From DAOQAU01 sp964640325 (lineage in GTDB: Bacteria; Cyanobacteriota; Vampirovibrionia; Gastranaerophilales; Gastranaerophilaceae): a stretch of DNA of 56,781 nt. The stretch is taken from NCBI GenBank assembly GCA_964640325.1, contig CAZXID010000012.1:1-56781 (forward strand), given 5' to 3'. The notes beneath the pieces are model-generated. The model saw nothing but the letters and a program-made list of their open reading frames with translations, did not search any database and had not been told where the DNA came from. The position numbers were made by a program, and so were the translations under genes. Shown here one piece after another: positions 14,117 through 23,027 of this stretch (the first letter of the stretch is position 1; each line of letters starts with the position of its first letter).

Positions 14117-15894
14117 AATTTCTCTCCTTTTTTTATTTCATTAAGTAATTCTTTTGCTTCGTCAAATTCGGGAAATATTTTAAGTATTTTTTTAAGCTGT
14201 TTTTGGGCTGATTTTGTTTCGGATAATTTTATCAGGCACTTCGCGCTGTTAAAAAGAACGTTTGTGTTTGAAGGATTTTCCTTCAAGAGTTTTTCAAAAA
14301 TATTGTTTGCCTGCTCAAATTCACCTAGTTCAAAGTAAGTAAGCGCCAAAAGATTTTCTGTTTCGGAATTTTGGTTCTTTTCGTAAGATTTTATCAAAAA
14401 CCATTTTGCTTTGTCAAAGTTTTTCATCAAATAGTTGACTTTTCCCGTAACAAAAAGTATAAAAGCATCTTCAGGGAATTTTTTTAATGCCGATTGCGCA
14501 CATTCAAGCGCGTTTTCAAGTTCATTTAGGGCAATAAAATTAATTGCGCTGAAAGTTTTTACATCCGCCGAATCGGGTGCTTTGTCTTTTGCCTTTTGAT
14601 AAAATTCCTTTGCTTTTTGAAAATCGTTTGTGGCATGAAGAAAATTTGCGTATTCAAAAAGTATCAGAGGATTTTCTTCATCTAGTTTAAGTGCTTTTTC
14701 AAACTCGTCTTTGGCATAGTCAAAAAGTCTTTTTGTTAAGAATATTATACCCAAATCTTTGTGTGCAAGAGAAAATTCCGGATTTAAAGAAAGGACTTTT
14801 TTCAAAATAGTTTCTGCAGTGCTAATATCACCTGTTTTTGTACAAAGAAGCGCGTACTCATAGTAAATATCAACTGAAACAGTACCTTGAGCGATAATTT
14901 TTCTGTAAATTTCTTTTGCCTTTATCGGTTGATTTATGTTTAAATAAAGCCCTGCAAGTTTTTGCGTCATGGTTGTGGATTTTGGATTTAGGAGTATTAA
15001 TTGGTCTAAAATCCCTATGGCATAAGTATATTCGCCAATCATTTCGTAGCAGCATGCCAAATTATATTGAAAATTTTGTTTTTCCGGGTGATGAGTTACC
15101 AGTATTTTGTAGCGTTTTATGGCTTTTTCGTACTGTTCTGATTTGTATTCGGCAAATGCAAGTGATGTGAGATAATTTTCGTTTGGCTCAATGGCATAAG
15201 CTTTTTCATAAAACTCACATGCTTCTTTAAGTTTACCTTGAATTTGCAAAATTGAGCCTATGTTATAGTATGTTACTGAATTTTTAGGTTCAAGTTCGCT
15301 TGCTTTCATAAAAAAATCATAAGATTTTTGATAATCGCCTGTCGTCAGATAGGCAGTCCCGAGATTATTATGAATTTGTGCATGCGCAGGATTAAGCTCC
15401 AAAGCTCTTTCAAGATAGGGAATGCTTTCGGCCATTTGTCTTTTAGCAAGAAGCGCTGTTCCTATCATATAATGAAATATGTAATCTTCCTGCGTTATCA
15501 AAAGGGCTTTTTTAGAAATTTCAATTGCTTCATCTTCTTTTCGCATTCTCAAATAAAGCACGCTGAGATTTTTGTATGCATCAACAAAATTTTCTCTTAA
15601 ATTTATTACTTGAAGGTAAGCGTTTTTCGCCTCAGTAAATTCTTGTAAATTATCATAACAATTTGCAAGATAAAACCAGCTTGAAGCGTCATCATTTTTA
15701 TATTTTATGGCGGTTTCAAAATTACTTTTGGCTTCGCCGAAAAGTCCCAAGTTAACGTTACAAAGCCCGAGCATTTTTAATACCTCGGCATTTTGATCAT
15801 CTTTTTTTAACAGGTTTTGCAGGTGATTTTTTGCCTGTCCAAACTCTTTTTGTCCGATTAAATCGTTTATTTTGTCTAAATTAACCATTTCCAT
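14113..15894 (-). CDS. Large tetratricopeptide repeat protein
   Basis: 593 residues made of about 16 TPR units, e.g. DDASSWFYLANCYDNLQEFT, IHNNLGTAYLTTGDYQKSYD, VTYYNIGSILQIQGKLKEAC, VLFNSAKCLIKLSETKSAQK. No signal peptide. It could be a scaffold or resemble the TPR part of O-GlcNAc-type transferases, but no transferase domain is attached; the coupled downstream gene has a nucleotide-binding fold. The start ATG has no ribosome site and lies 6 bases after a TATAAT box, suggesting a leaderless mRNA. Confidence 0.85.
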   Translation of the reverse strand: MEMVNLDKINDLIGQKEFGQAKNHLQNLLKKDDQNAEVLKMLGLCNVNLGLFGEAKSNFETAIKYKNDDASSWFYLANCYDNLQEFTEAKNAYLQVINLRENFVDAYKNLSVLYLRMRKEDEAIEISKKALLITQEDYIFHYMIGTALLAKRQMAESIPYLERALELNPAHAQIHNNLGTAYLTTGDYQKSYDFFMKASELEPKNSVTYYNIGSILQIQGKLKEACEFYEKAYAIEPNENYLTSLAFAEYKSEQYEKAIKRYKILVTHHPEKQNFQYNLACCYEMIGEYTYAIGILDQLILLNPKSTTMTQKLAGLYLNINQPIKAKEIYRKIIAQGTVSVDIYYEYALLCTKTGDISTAETILKKVLSLNPEFSLAHKDLGIIFLTKRLFDYAKDEFEKALKLDEENPLILFEYANFLHATNDFQKAKEFYQKAKDKAPDSADVKTFSAINFIALNELENALECAQSALKKFPEDAFILFVTGKVNYLMKNFDKAKWFLIKSYEKNQNSETENLLALTYFELGEFEQANNIFEKLLKENPSNTNVLFNSAKCLIKLSETKSAQKQLKKILKIFPEFDEAKELLNEIKKGEKL

Positions 15895-15900
15895 AGAAAA

Positions 15901-15906
15901 ATTATA
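15901..15906 (-). promoter_or_regulatory. -10 box of a leaderless gene
   Basis: TATAAT on the minus strand, 6 bases before the ATG at 15894. The position of the -35 (TTACTA at 17 bases) falls within a heptamer array. Confidence 0.55.
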
Positions 15907-15918
15907 TTATAAATAGGG

Positions 15919-15993
15919 GTGAATAGTAAATAGTAAATTGTAAATAGAGGGTAAGAGGACAAAAAACTTTTCACCTGTTCAACTCTGTTTACT
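15919..15993. repeat. Heptamer array, two opposed arms
   Basis: Left arm GTGAATA, GTAAATA, GTAAATT, GTAAATA, GAGGGTA. Right arm less regular: CTTTTCA, CCTGTTCA, then ACTCTGTTTAC. It lies between the divergent TPR and gyrA genes. Confidence 0.6.
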
Positions 15994-15999
15994 TTCTTC

Positions 16000-16027
16000 T
16001 TGCATTAAACCTTGCTTATGATACAAT
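16000..16027 (+). promoter_or_regulatory. gyrA promoter
   Basis: TTGCAT (16000-16005), 16-base spacer, TACAAT (16022-16027). It leaves a leader of about 24 bases with GGGGG before the TTG start of gyrA. Confidence 0.5.
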
Positions 16028-16056
16028 GATGGTATAGCTTATAGGGGGTAGAGATT

Positions 16057-18678
16057 TTGAGTCAGCAAAACATGTTTCAGGAGGGGAAGATTGTTCCCGT
16101 TAATATAAGAGAAGAAATGAAGCGTTCTTACATAGATTATGCGATGAGCGTAATTGTAGGGCGTGCATTACCGGATGTCAGAGATGGCTTAAAGCCTGTT
16201 CACAGAAGGATTTTGTTTGCGATGAACGAACTTGGCATGACACCTGACAAGCCTTATAAAAAATCAGCTCGTATAGTAGGGGAAGTTTTGGGTAAATACC
16301 ACCCTCACGGCGACACAGCAGTTTACGATTCTATGGTTCGTATGGCGCAGGATTTTGCGACCAGATACCAAACAATAGACGGCCATGGAAACTTTGGTTC
16401 GGTTGACGGTGATTCGGCGGCTGCTATGCGTTACACAGAAGCAAGAATGCACAAAATTACAACTTCAATGCTTGCAGATATTGACTGTGAAACGGTTGAT
16501 TTCACCCCTAACTTTGACGGTTCTTTGGAAGAGCCCTCCGTTTTACCGGTAAGGCTTCCTATGCTTTTGTTAAACGGGGTTTCGGGTATTGCTGTCGGCA
16601 TGGCAACAAATATTCCTCCGCATAATTTGTGTGAAGTGGTTGACGGAACTATTGCCCTGATTGATAATCCTGATATTTCTATTGAAGAATTAAATACATA
16701 TATTAAAGGACCGGATTTTCCTACTGCGGCGACAATTATAGGACTTAGTGAAATTAAGCAGGCTTATGCAACAGGCAGGGGTTCAATAAAAATGTCTGCG
16801 GTTGCGAATTTTGAAGAACTCCCCGGTGGCGGCGGAAGACAGAGCAGAACGGCGATTATAGTTACAGAACTTCCCTATCAGGTTAATAAAGCTATGCTTA
16901 TTGAAAAAATTGCTGAACTTGTCAAAGAACAAAGGCTTAACGGAATTTCTGACTTAAGAGATGAATCTGATAGAGACGGGATGCGTATAGTCATTGAGCT
17001 TAAGCGTGATGCAAAGCCCGATGTGGTTAAAAATAACCTTTTCAAATACACTCAACTGGCAACCTCTTTCGGGGTTAACATGCTTGCGCTTGTGGGAAAA
17101 CAGCCTCGTCTGATGAATTTGTACGAAGTTTTAAGCGAATTTGTTGAACACAGAGTAGAGGTTATTACAAGAAGAACTCTTTTCTTCCTTAAAAAAGCAA
17201 AAATGCGAGCACATATTTTGTCAGGGTTGTTGATTGCTTTAGGTTCATTAGATGAGGTTATAGAACTAATCAAAAAATCCAAAACGACAGAAGATGCACG
17301 TTTGGGATTAATGTCAAGATTCGGACTTGACACCGACCAAGCCAACGCTATTTTGGAAATGCAATTAAGACGCTTAACAGGGCTTGAACAGGATAAAATA
17401 AAAGCTGAATATGATGAATTGCTTAAAAAAATTAAAGAGTATGAATCAATCTTGGCTGACAGGCAAAAAGTTCTTAATATAATTAAAGAAGAATTGCTTG
17501 AAGACAAAGAAAAATACGGCGATGATAGAAAAACTCAAATTTTGCCCGAACAGGGAGAAATGAGTATTGAGGACTTGACGCCAAATACTGCAATGGCAGT
17601 ATTTATAACTCATCAGGGATATTTGAAACGAATTTCTCTTGACACATTTGAACGCCAAAATCGTGCTACACGAGGTAAGTCAGGTATTAAAACAAAAGAA
17701 GACGATGACATTCAGCACTTCTTTACTGCAATGATGCACGATAAAGTCTTGTTCTTCAGTTCAAAAGGTACGGTTTACAGTCTTAATGTCTATGACTTCC
17801 CCGAAGGACAAAGACAGGCAAAAGGTTTGCCGATAGTAAATGTTCTTCCGATAGAACAGGATGAAAAAATTACGGCGGTTGTTCCTGTCAGCAGTTTTTC
17901 AAAAGATTTAAATTTGATTATGCTTACAAAAGGCGGCTACATAAAAAGAATAGGACTTGATAATTTTGCAAACATCCGCAGGAATGGAATTATAGCAATC
18001 GGACTTGAAGAAGGCGATGGTTTGAATTGGGTTAAACTTGCCAATTCAAATGAGGAAATCATAATCGGAACAAGCTGCGGTATGGCAATTAGATTTGCGG
18101 TTTCCGATTTAAGACCTTTGGGCAGAAGTGCCAGAGGGGTTAATTCAATGAAGCTTCGTAAAGGTGATACGATAATAGGTTGCGATATCGTACCAAGAGA
18201 CTATGATGCTGATTTGCTTGTGGTAACATCAGACGGGTTTGGCAAACGTTCAAAACTTTCAGAATTCAGAGCTCAAAATAGAGGTGGAATAGGCTTGATT
18301 GCGACCAAATTTAAGTCCTCGGCTTCAAGACTCGTTGCTTTGACCATAGTTGAAGAAAAAGATGAAATAATGCTTGTTACCGCAAACGGTATAGTTACAA
18401 GAATTAAAGCAGGCGATATTTCAAGACAGGGAAGACCGGCAACGGGTGTTAAGGCGCAAAACTTGACGGGAAATGATGTTGTTATGTCCGTTAATAAAAT
18501 TATTGACCCTGACAATGACGAACAGCTGGAAGCAAAAATTGCCGCGGGGATGGAAAAAGCCCTTCAGCAGCAAGCACAACCTCAGCAAGAGCCTCAAGAA
18601 CAAGAAGAAATAATTGAAAATACCTTGTTTGATATTGAGGATTTGAATCCTGAAGTTGATAATACGGATGAAGAGTAA
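16057..18678 (+). CDS. gyrA: DNA gyrase subunit A
   Basis: 873 residues. With GyrB it introduces negative supercoils; GyrA cuts and rejoins DNA. The catalytic Tyr is in MRYTEAR; the quinolone region reads HPHGDTAVYDSMVRMAQ, with Thr where E. coli has Ser83 and Asp at position 87. The C-terminal DNA-wrapping beta-pinwheel follows from about 520, with the degenerate GyrA-box region QNRATRGKSGIKT. The tail is rich in Gln and acidic residues. The start is TTG at 16057, supported by a GGGGG ribosome site. gyrB is not nearby. A strong terminator follows. Confidence 0.97.
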   Translation: MSQQNMFQEGKIVPVNIREEMKRSYIDYAMSVIVGRALPDVRDGLKPVHRRILFAMNELGMTPDKPYKKSARIVGEVLGKYHPHGDTAVYDSMVRMAQDFATRYQTIDGHGNFGSVDGDSAAAMRYTEARMHKITTSMLADIDCETVDFTPNFDGSLEEPSVLPVRLPMLLLNGVSGIAVGMATNIPPHNLCEVVDGTIALIDNPDISIEELNTYIKGPDFPTAATIIGLSEIKQAYATGRGSIKMSAVANFEELPGGGGRQSRTAIIVTELPYQVNKAMLIEKIAELVKEQRLNGISDLRDESDRDGMRIVIELKRDAKPDVVKNNLFKYTQLATSFGVNMLALVGKQPRLMNLYEVLSEFVEHRVEVITRRTLFFLKKAKMRAHILSGLLIALGSLDEVIELIKKSKTTEDARLGLMSRFGLDTDQANAILEMQLRRLTGLEQDKIKAEYDELLKKIKEYESILADRQKVLNIIKEELLEDKEKYGDDRKTQILPEQGEMSIEDLTPNTAMAVFITHQGYLKRISLDTFERQNRATRGKSGIKTKEDDDIQHFFTAMMHDKVLFFSSKGTVYSLNVYDFPEGQRQAKGLPIVNVLPIEQDEKITAVVPVSSFSKDLNLIMLTKGGYIKRIGLDNFANIRRNGIIAIGLEEGDGLNWVKLANSNEEIIIGTSCGMAIRFAVSDLRPLGRSARGVNSMKLRKGDTIIGCDIVPRDYDADLLVVTSDGFGKRSKLSEFRAQNRGGIGLIATKFKSSASRLVALTIVEEKDEIMLVTANGIVTRIKAGDISRQGRPATGVKAQNLTGNDVVMSVNKIIDPDNDEQLEAKIAAGMEKALQQQAQPQQEPQEQEEIIENTLFDIEDLNPEVDNTDEE

Positions 18679-18690
18679 TTTATAATAAAC

Positions 18691-18729
18691 AAAAAGGGCG
18701 GATTTTTCAAAGAAAAATCCGCCCTTTTT
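18691..18729. terminator. Bidirectional terminator between gyrA and dapL
   Basis: 17-bp perfect stem (18691-18707 with 18713-18729), loop CAAAG, A-run before and T-run after. It serves the convergent gyrA and dapL genes. Confidence 0.9.
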
Positions 18730-18737
18730 GTTGGGAT

Positions 18738-19925
18738 TTATTTTGCTACTGCACTCATTTTGTAGCAGATTTCTGCTTTTTTCATTCTTTCGAGTACTTT
18801 TTTAAGTGTTTCAATATCTTTGGTAAGCGCTATTCTGAAATAGCCTTCGCCCCACTTCCCATAGCCTGTGCCTGGAGGAACCACAACACCTGCTTTTTCA
18901 AGCATCAGAGTTACAAATTCTTCTGAAGTGTAGCCTTTTGGGACTTTCAGCCACAGATAAAAAGTCGCTTTTGAGGGTTTTATGTCCCAGCCTAATTCTT
19001 TTAAGCCTGCTTCCATAATATCTTTTCTTTCTTTATACATTTTATTTAGGTTGTCGATTTGAGATTTCGGCGCCTCGTAGGCTTTGGCGGCAGCTTGTTG
19101 AATCGCTTTGAAGACACCGCTGTCAATGTTATTTTTGATTGTGCCCAGAGCTTTTATCGCTTGTGCATTCCCTGCGACAAATCCTACTCTCCAGCCTGTC
19201 ATGTTGTAAGATTTTGAATGGGAAAAAAATTCTATTGCTATATCTTTTGCGCCTTTAACTTGCAAAACAGAAGGTGCGACATATCCTTCGTAAGTCATTT
19301 CGCTGTAAGCCATATCAGAGCAGAGCAAAATATTATATTTTTTGCAAAAATTGACTGCTTTTTTAAAAAATTCCAAATCACAAATAGCACCTGTGGGGTT
19401 GTTCGGATAATTCAAAAACATCAATTTTGATTTTTTTGCGATTTCTTCGGGAATTTTGTCAAAATCCGGAAGGAAGTTATTTTCTTCCAAAAGCGGCATG
19501 GAATAAGGTGTTCCTCCTGCCAAAATTGTTGCATTTTTATAAACCGGATATCCGGGGTCAGGGATTAAAGTGTAGTCGCCCTCGTCTACAAAAGCAAAGA
19601 AAACATGTGCTATGGATTCTTTTGAGCCGATGTTTGCAAGCATTTCTTTATCCGCATCGAGGTCGACATTGAAACGCTGTTTCATCCATTTCACAGAGGC
19701 TTGTCTGAATTCTTTTGTTCCGTTGTATGGCGGATAATCGTGGTTTGTGGGATTATCAATTGCCTCGTGCATAGCTGTCACAACTGTTGGGATGGTGGGA
19801 GTGTCAGGATCACCTATTCCTAGGCTTATTATATCGATGCCTTTGGCTTTTGCTTCGGCGATTTTTTTATCGATTTGGGCGAAAAGGTAAGGCGGAATTT
19901 TGTTTAAACGTGTTGATTGTTTCAT
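18738..19925 (-). CDS. dapL: LL-diaminopimelate aminotransferase
   Basis: 395 residues, class I/II PLP aminotransferase fold. It converts tetrahydrodipicolinate directly to LL-diaminopimelate for lysine and peptidoglycan, bypassing succinylated or acetylated intermediates. Signs: SLGIGDPDTPTIPTVVTAM near the N-terminus, YPPYNGTKEFRQA, NYPNNPTGA, the PLP lysine in SHSKSYNMTGWRVGF, and the C-terminal substrate region PPGTGYGKWGEGYFRIALT. DapL is typical of cyanobacteria, plants and some anaerobes. GGAG lies before the ATG. A related aminotransferase activity cannot be excluded by eye. Confidence 0.88.
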   Translation of the reverse strand: MKQSTRLNKIPPYLFAQIDKKIAEAKAKGIDIISLGIGDPDTPTIPTVVTAMHEAIDNPTNHDYPPYNGTKEFRQASVKWMKQRFNVDLDADKEMLANIGSKESIAHVFFAFVDEGDYTLIPDPGYPVYKNATILAGGTPYSMPLLEENNFLPDFDKIPEEIAKKSKLMFLNYPNNPTGAICDLEFFKKAVNFCKKYNILLCSDMAYSEMTYEGYVAPSVLQVKGAKDIAIEFFSHSKSYNMTGWRVGFVAGNAQAIKALGTIKNNIDSGVFKAIQQAAAKAYEAPKSQIDNLNKMYKERKDIMEAGLKELGWDIKPSKATFYLWLKVPKGYTSEEFVTLMLEKAGVVVPPGTGYGKWGEGYFRIALTKDIETLKKVLERMKKAEICYKMSAVAK

Positions 19926-19981
19926 TTTTATCTTCTCCTATTTATTTGCTTTATTTTATTGTATCAAAAAAAGTAATTATA

Positions 19982-19990
19982 TGGTAAAAT
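19982..19990 (+). promoter_or_regulatory. Extended -10 of a leaderless ruvB
   Basis: TGGTAAAAT: a TGn extension plus TAAAAT, ending 6 bases before the ruvB ATG. No Shine-Dalgarno sequence is present. Confidence 0.5.
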
Positions 19991-19996
19991 CAGCTT

Positions 19997-21070
19997 ATGA
20001 GTATTTTTTCTGATGATGATGAAAAGTTGGGGGGTAAGTGTCCTGAGCGTTGTGAGGATACTAAGCCGAATATTATTGAATTTGATAAAAGCTTTGAAAA
20101 CAATATCCGCCCAAAAACTTTTGAAACTTATATTGGACAAAGTTCTTTAAAAGAAACTTTAAAAATTTCAATCGAAGCGGCAAAAAAACGCGAACAGCCG
20201 CTTGACCACCTTTTGTTTTACGGACCTCCGGGGCTTGGCAAAACCACTCTTGCCGGAGTCATTGCAAATGAAATGGGCGTTGATATAAAAATAACTTCTG
20301 CCCCTGCGCTTGAACGTCCGCGCGATATAATAGGGATTTTGATGTCATTACAGGGCGGAGAAATTCTTTTTATAGATGAAATTCACAGATTGAACAGGGT
20401 TGCAGAAGAAATTTTGTATCCTGCGATGGAAGATTTTTTCCTTGATATGAATACCGGAAAAGGGCAAAGCGTAAAAACTTTGAGAATTCCTGTCCCGAAA
20501 TTTACTTTGATAGGAGCTACAACAAAGGCAGGTGCTTTATCCGGCCCTTTAAGAGACAGGTTTGGGATGGTTTACAGGCTGGAATTTTACTCTTTTGAAG
20601 AATTAACGCAGGTCGTAAAAAGAACGGCGCAGATTTTGGATATTAAAATTACCGATGAGGGTGCAATTGCTATCGCCAAGCGTTCAAGAGGAACTCCAAG
20701 AATAGCAAACAGGCTTGTAAAAAGAGTTAGTGATTATGCGCTTGTAAAACATGACGGGGCGATAACAGAAAAAATAGCAAATGATTCTCTTGATAGTTTA
20801 AAAATAGATGATTTTGGTTTAGATAGCACCGACAGATGTCTTTTAAGGCTTATTATAGAAAAATTTGACGGCGGGCCTGTCGGAATTGAAACAATTTCTG
20901 CTGCACTGGGAGAAGATGTTCGGACAATAGAAGATGTTTGCGAGCCTTTCCTTTTGCAGGCGGGTTTTTTGCAAAGAACACCCCGAGGAAGAAAAGTTTC
21001 GCCCGAAGCCTTGAGATATTTGGGATATAAGTCAAAAAATTTGCAGCAGAGTTTATTTGGAGAGGAATAG
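19997..21070 (+). CDS. ruvB: Holliday junction branch-migration ATPase RuvB
   Basis: 357 residues. Hexameric AAA+ motor that works with RuvA at Holliday junctions. Seen: RPKTFETYIGQ, Walker A GPPGLGKTT, Walker B LFIDEIHRLN, sensor TLIGATTKAGALSGPLRDRFG, and the C-terminal winged helix with GGPVGIETISAALGEDVRTI and FLQRTPRGR. The first 20 residues (DDDEKLGGKCPERCE) are an unusual acidic, Cys-containing extension. ruvA is not adjacent. The next gene starts directly at the stop. Confidence 0.97.
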   Translation: MSIFSDDDEKLGGKCPERCEDTKPNIIEFDKSFENNIRPKTFETYIGQSSLKETLKISIEAAKKREQPLDHLLFYGPPGLGKTTLAGVIANEMGVDIKITSAPALERPRDIIGILMSLQGGEILFIDEIHRLNRVAEEILYPAMEDFFLDMNTGKGQSVKTLRIPVPKFTLIGATTKAGALSGPLRDRFGMVYRLEFYSFEELTQVVKRTAQILDIKITDEGAIAIAKRSRGTPRIANRLVKRVSDYALVKHDGAITEKIANDSLDSLKIDDFGLDSTDRCLLRLIIEKFDGGPVGIETISAALGEDVRTIEDVCEPFLLQAGFLQRTPRGRKVSPEALRYLGYKSKNLQQSLFGEE

Positions 21071-22306
21071 ATGGATAAATCAAAAAAAATATCGCTTTTG
21101 GTGCTTATTGTAGTCATAGGATTTAGTTTGGGAGTAATTTATCACTATATTTTGGGGAATTATTTAAAAATGGAGGATCAGTTTACTTCTTTCCTTTGGC
21201 CGGCAAGGGATTCTTTTTGTGATTTTAAAGCCACTCTTTACTATATACAAGATTTTAAGCCTTATGACGGAAAAGCAAATTTTTGGGTCGTTTATTTTCC
21301 GCTTTCTTATGTTATTATGCTTTTTCCATTTTTATTTGTTAAGGGTTGGTTGAATGGTTATTTGTTTTTTGTTTCAATATTTTTATTTTTTCTTTTCTAT
21401 GCAAATAAAAAGTACTTGTATTGTGAAAATTTAAATAAATTTCAAAATATTCAAAATATTTTTACTTTGAGTTTGATTTCTTATCCGGTACTTTATAGCC
21501 TTGATAAAGGGAATTTTGACATGGTTTTGTTTGTATTGTTGGGACTTTCCGTTTTTGCTTTCAGGGCAGAAAAATATAAAACAAGCGCCGTTTTGTTGGC
21601 CGTTGTAAATGCTTGTAAGCCCTTTACCTTACTGTTTCTTTTATTATTTTTAATGAAAAAAAAATATAGAGAATTTTTCCTAAGTATTGTTCTTACAGGT
21701 TTTTTGATAGTGGTCGGATTTTTATTTTTCGGGTTTGACATTTTATATCAGGCAAAAGTATTAATTGATATTTGGCAAACGTATAAATTGGCCTATGCTT
21801 TTTCGGATATTAAAGAATTTGGAATGGCCTTTGGCTCTTCTTTATTCATGCCCTTGAAGGTATTTTTGTGCAGACTGCCTGAACCGCCTGTTCTTTCTAC
21901 TTTTTTATTTACAAAGATTTACGATGCTTTATGTTTTTTGATAACCGCTGCAACTTTATTTTTTGTATGGAAAGAAAAAGCTTTTTGGAAACAATTGGCT
22001 CTTTTGACTTGTAATTTTATTCTTTTGCCCTACATAACCTATGATTATAAATTGATTTTTTTGTACATACCAATGTGGTTTTTTATAAGCGCAAAAGAAA
22101 AGACCAAATTCGACTTGATTTATATCATTATTTTTGGACTGCTATTTATTCCAAAGAATATAATTATAAATCTTGTACAGACAAATCCTGTTATTCCTAA
22201 ATTTTTCTCTTTATCCATAATTATTAATCCTATTTTGATGCTTATTTTGACTATTTTGATAATATATGAACAATTAAAAGCAAAGGGGCACAAAGAAAAT
22301 GGATAA
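21071..22306 (+). CDS. Multi-pass membrane protein, GT87-like
   Basis: 411 residues with about ten membrane helices. Pattern of a GT-C membrane glycosyltransferase of the GT87/DUF2029 type: an early exposed loop after the first helix (FLWPARDSFCDFKATLYYIQ), FPLSYVIMLFPF, and DKGNFDMVLFVLLG. These enzymes use polyprenyl-linked sugars. It starts one base after the ruvB stop and overlaps the following family 2 glycosyltransferase by 8 bases, which supports a glycan role. Family assignment is by pattern only. Confidence 0.6.
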   Translation: MDKSKKISLLVLIVVIGFSLGVIYHYILGNYLKMEDQFTSFLWPARDSFCDFKATLYYIQDFKPYDGKANFWVVYFPLSYVIMLFPFLFVKGWLNGYLFFVSIFLFFLFYANKKYLYCENLNKFQNIQNIFTLSLISYPVLYSLDKGNFDMVLFVLLGLSVFAFRAEKYKTSAVLLAVVNACKPFTLLFLLLFLMKKKYREFFLSIVLTGFLIVVGFLFFGFDILYQAKVLIDIWQTYKLAYAFSDIKEFGMAFGSSLFMPLKVFLCRLPEPPVLSTFLFTKIYDALCFLITAATLFFVWKEKAFWKQLALLTCNFILLPYITYDYKLIFLYIPMWFFISAKEKTKFDLIYIIIFGLLFIPKNIIINLVQTNPVIPKFFSLSIIINPILMLILTILIIYEQLKAKGHKENG

Positions 22307-23003
22307 TTTGGCAGTTATAATGCCTGTGTATAATGAAGAAGAAATTATTGAAACGGTAATAAAACAATGGATTAAAGTTCTAGATAATCTTGAATTGGAC
22401 TATAAACTTTTTGCTTATAATGACGGCTCTAAAGATAAGTCTGGAGAAATTTTAGAAAAATTATCACAAACCGAGTCCAGCCTTGTAGTTGTAAATAAAA
22501 AAAATTCGGGTCATGGCGATACTGTTATGAAGGGTTACAGAGAAAATGCGCCTTGCTTCAGATGGTTATTTCAGACGGATTCTGATAATGAAATGAGCCC
22601 TGACGATTTTGTTGTTTTGTGGGATAAAAGACAAGATTACGATTTTCTTCTCGGGAAAAGAAAGGGGCGAATTCAGCCTTTTACAAGAGAATTTATAAGT
22701 TTTATATCACGCTTAAGCGTAAGAATATTTTACGGAAAAGGCCCTTGGGATGTTAATAGTCCCTACAGGCTCATGCGAAGCGAAAAATTTATTGACATAT
22801 TTAATAAAATACCCAAAGGAACTTTTGCTCCAAATGTAATTATCTCAGGGCTTGTCGGAAAAAATAAGATTAAATTCTATGAATGCCCGATTCCCTGTCA
22901 GGGAAGAAAAACCGGAGTTCCCTCGGCACAGAAATTTAGAATGTTTAAAGTGGCTTTAAAATCGTTTTTGCAGACAATAAAATTTTCATTTAAAAAAGTT
23001 TAA
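22299..23003 (+). CDS. Family 2 glycosyltransferase
   Basis: 234 residues. GT-A fold: N-terminal NLAVIMPVYNEEEIIETVI, the YNDGSKDKSGEIL loop, and the DxD-type metal site in FQTDSDNEMS. The later LGKRKGRIQPF and NSPYRLMRS resemble polyprenyl-phosphate sugar synthases such as DPM1-like enzymes, which fits the membrane glycosyltransferase upstream that would use such a donor. No membrane helices of its own. Overlaps the upstream gene by 8 bases. Confidence 0.8.
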   Translation: MDNLAVIMPVYNEEEIIETVIKQWIKVLDNLELDYKLFAYNDGSKDKSGEILEKLSQTESSLVVVNKKNSGHGDTVMKGYRENAPCFRWLFQTDSDNEMSPDDFVVLWDKRQDYDFLLGKRKGRIQPFTREFISFISRLSVRIFYGKGPWDVNSPYRLMRSEKFIDIFNKIPKGTFAPNVIISGLVGKNKIKFYECPIPCQGRKTGVPSAQKFRMFKVALKSFLQTIKFSFKKV

Positions 23004-23027
23004 TTTTTTAATATATAATAATAAAAT

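Noticed and set aside
20734..21117. 127-codon minus-strand ORF opposite ruvB
   Set aside because: Entirely antisense to conserved RuvB sequence, no start signal.
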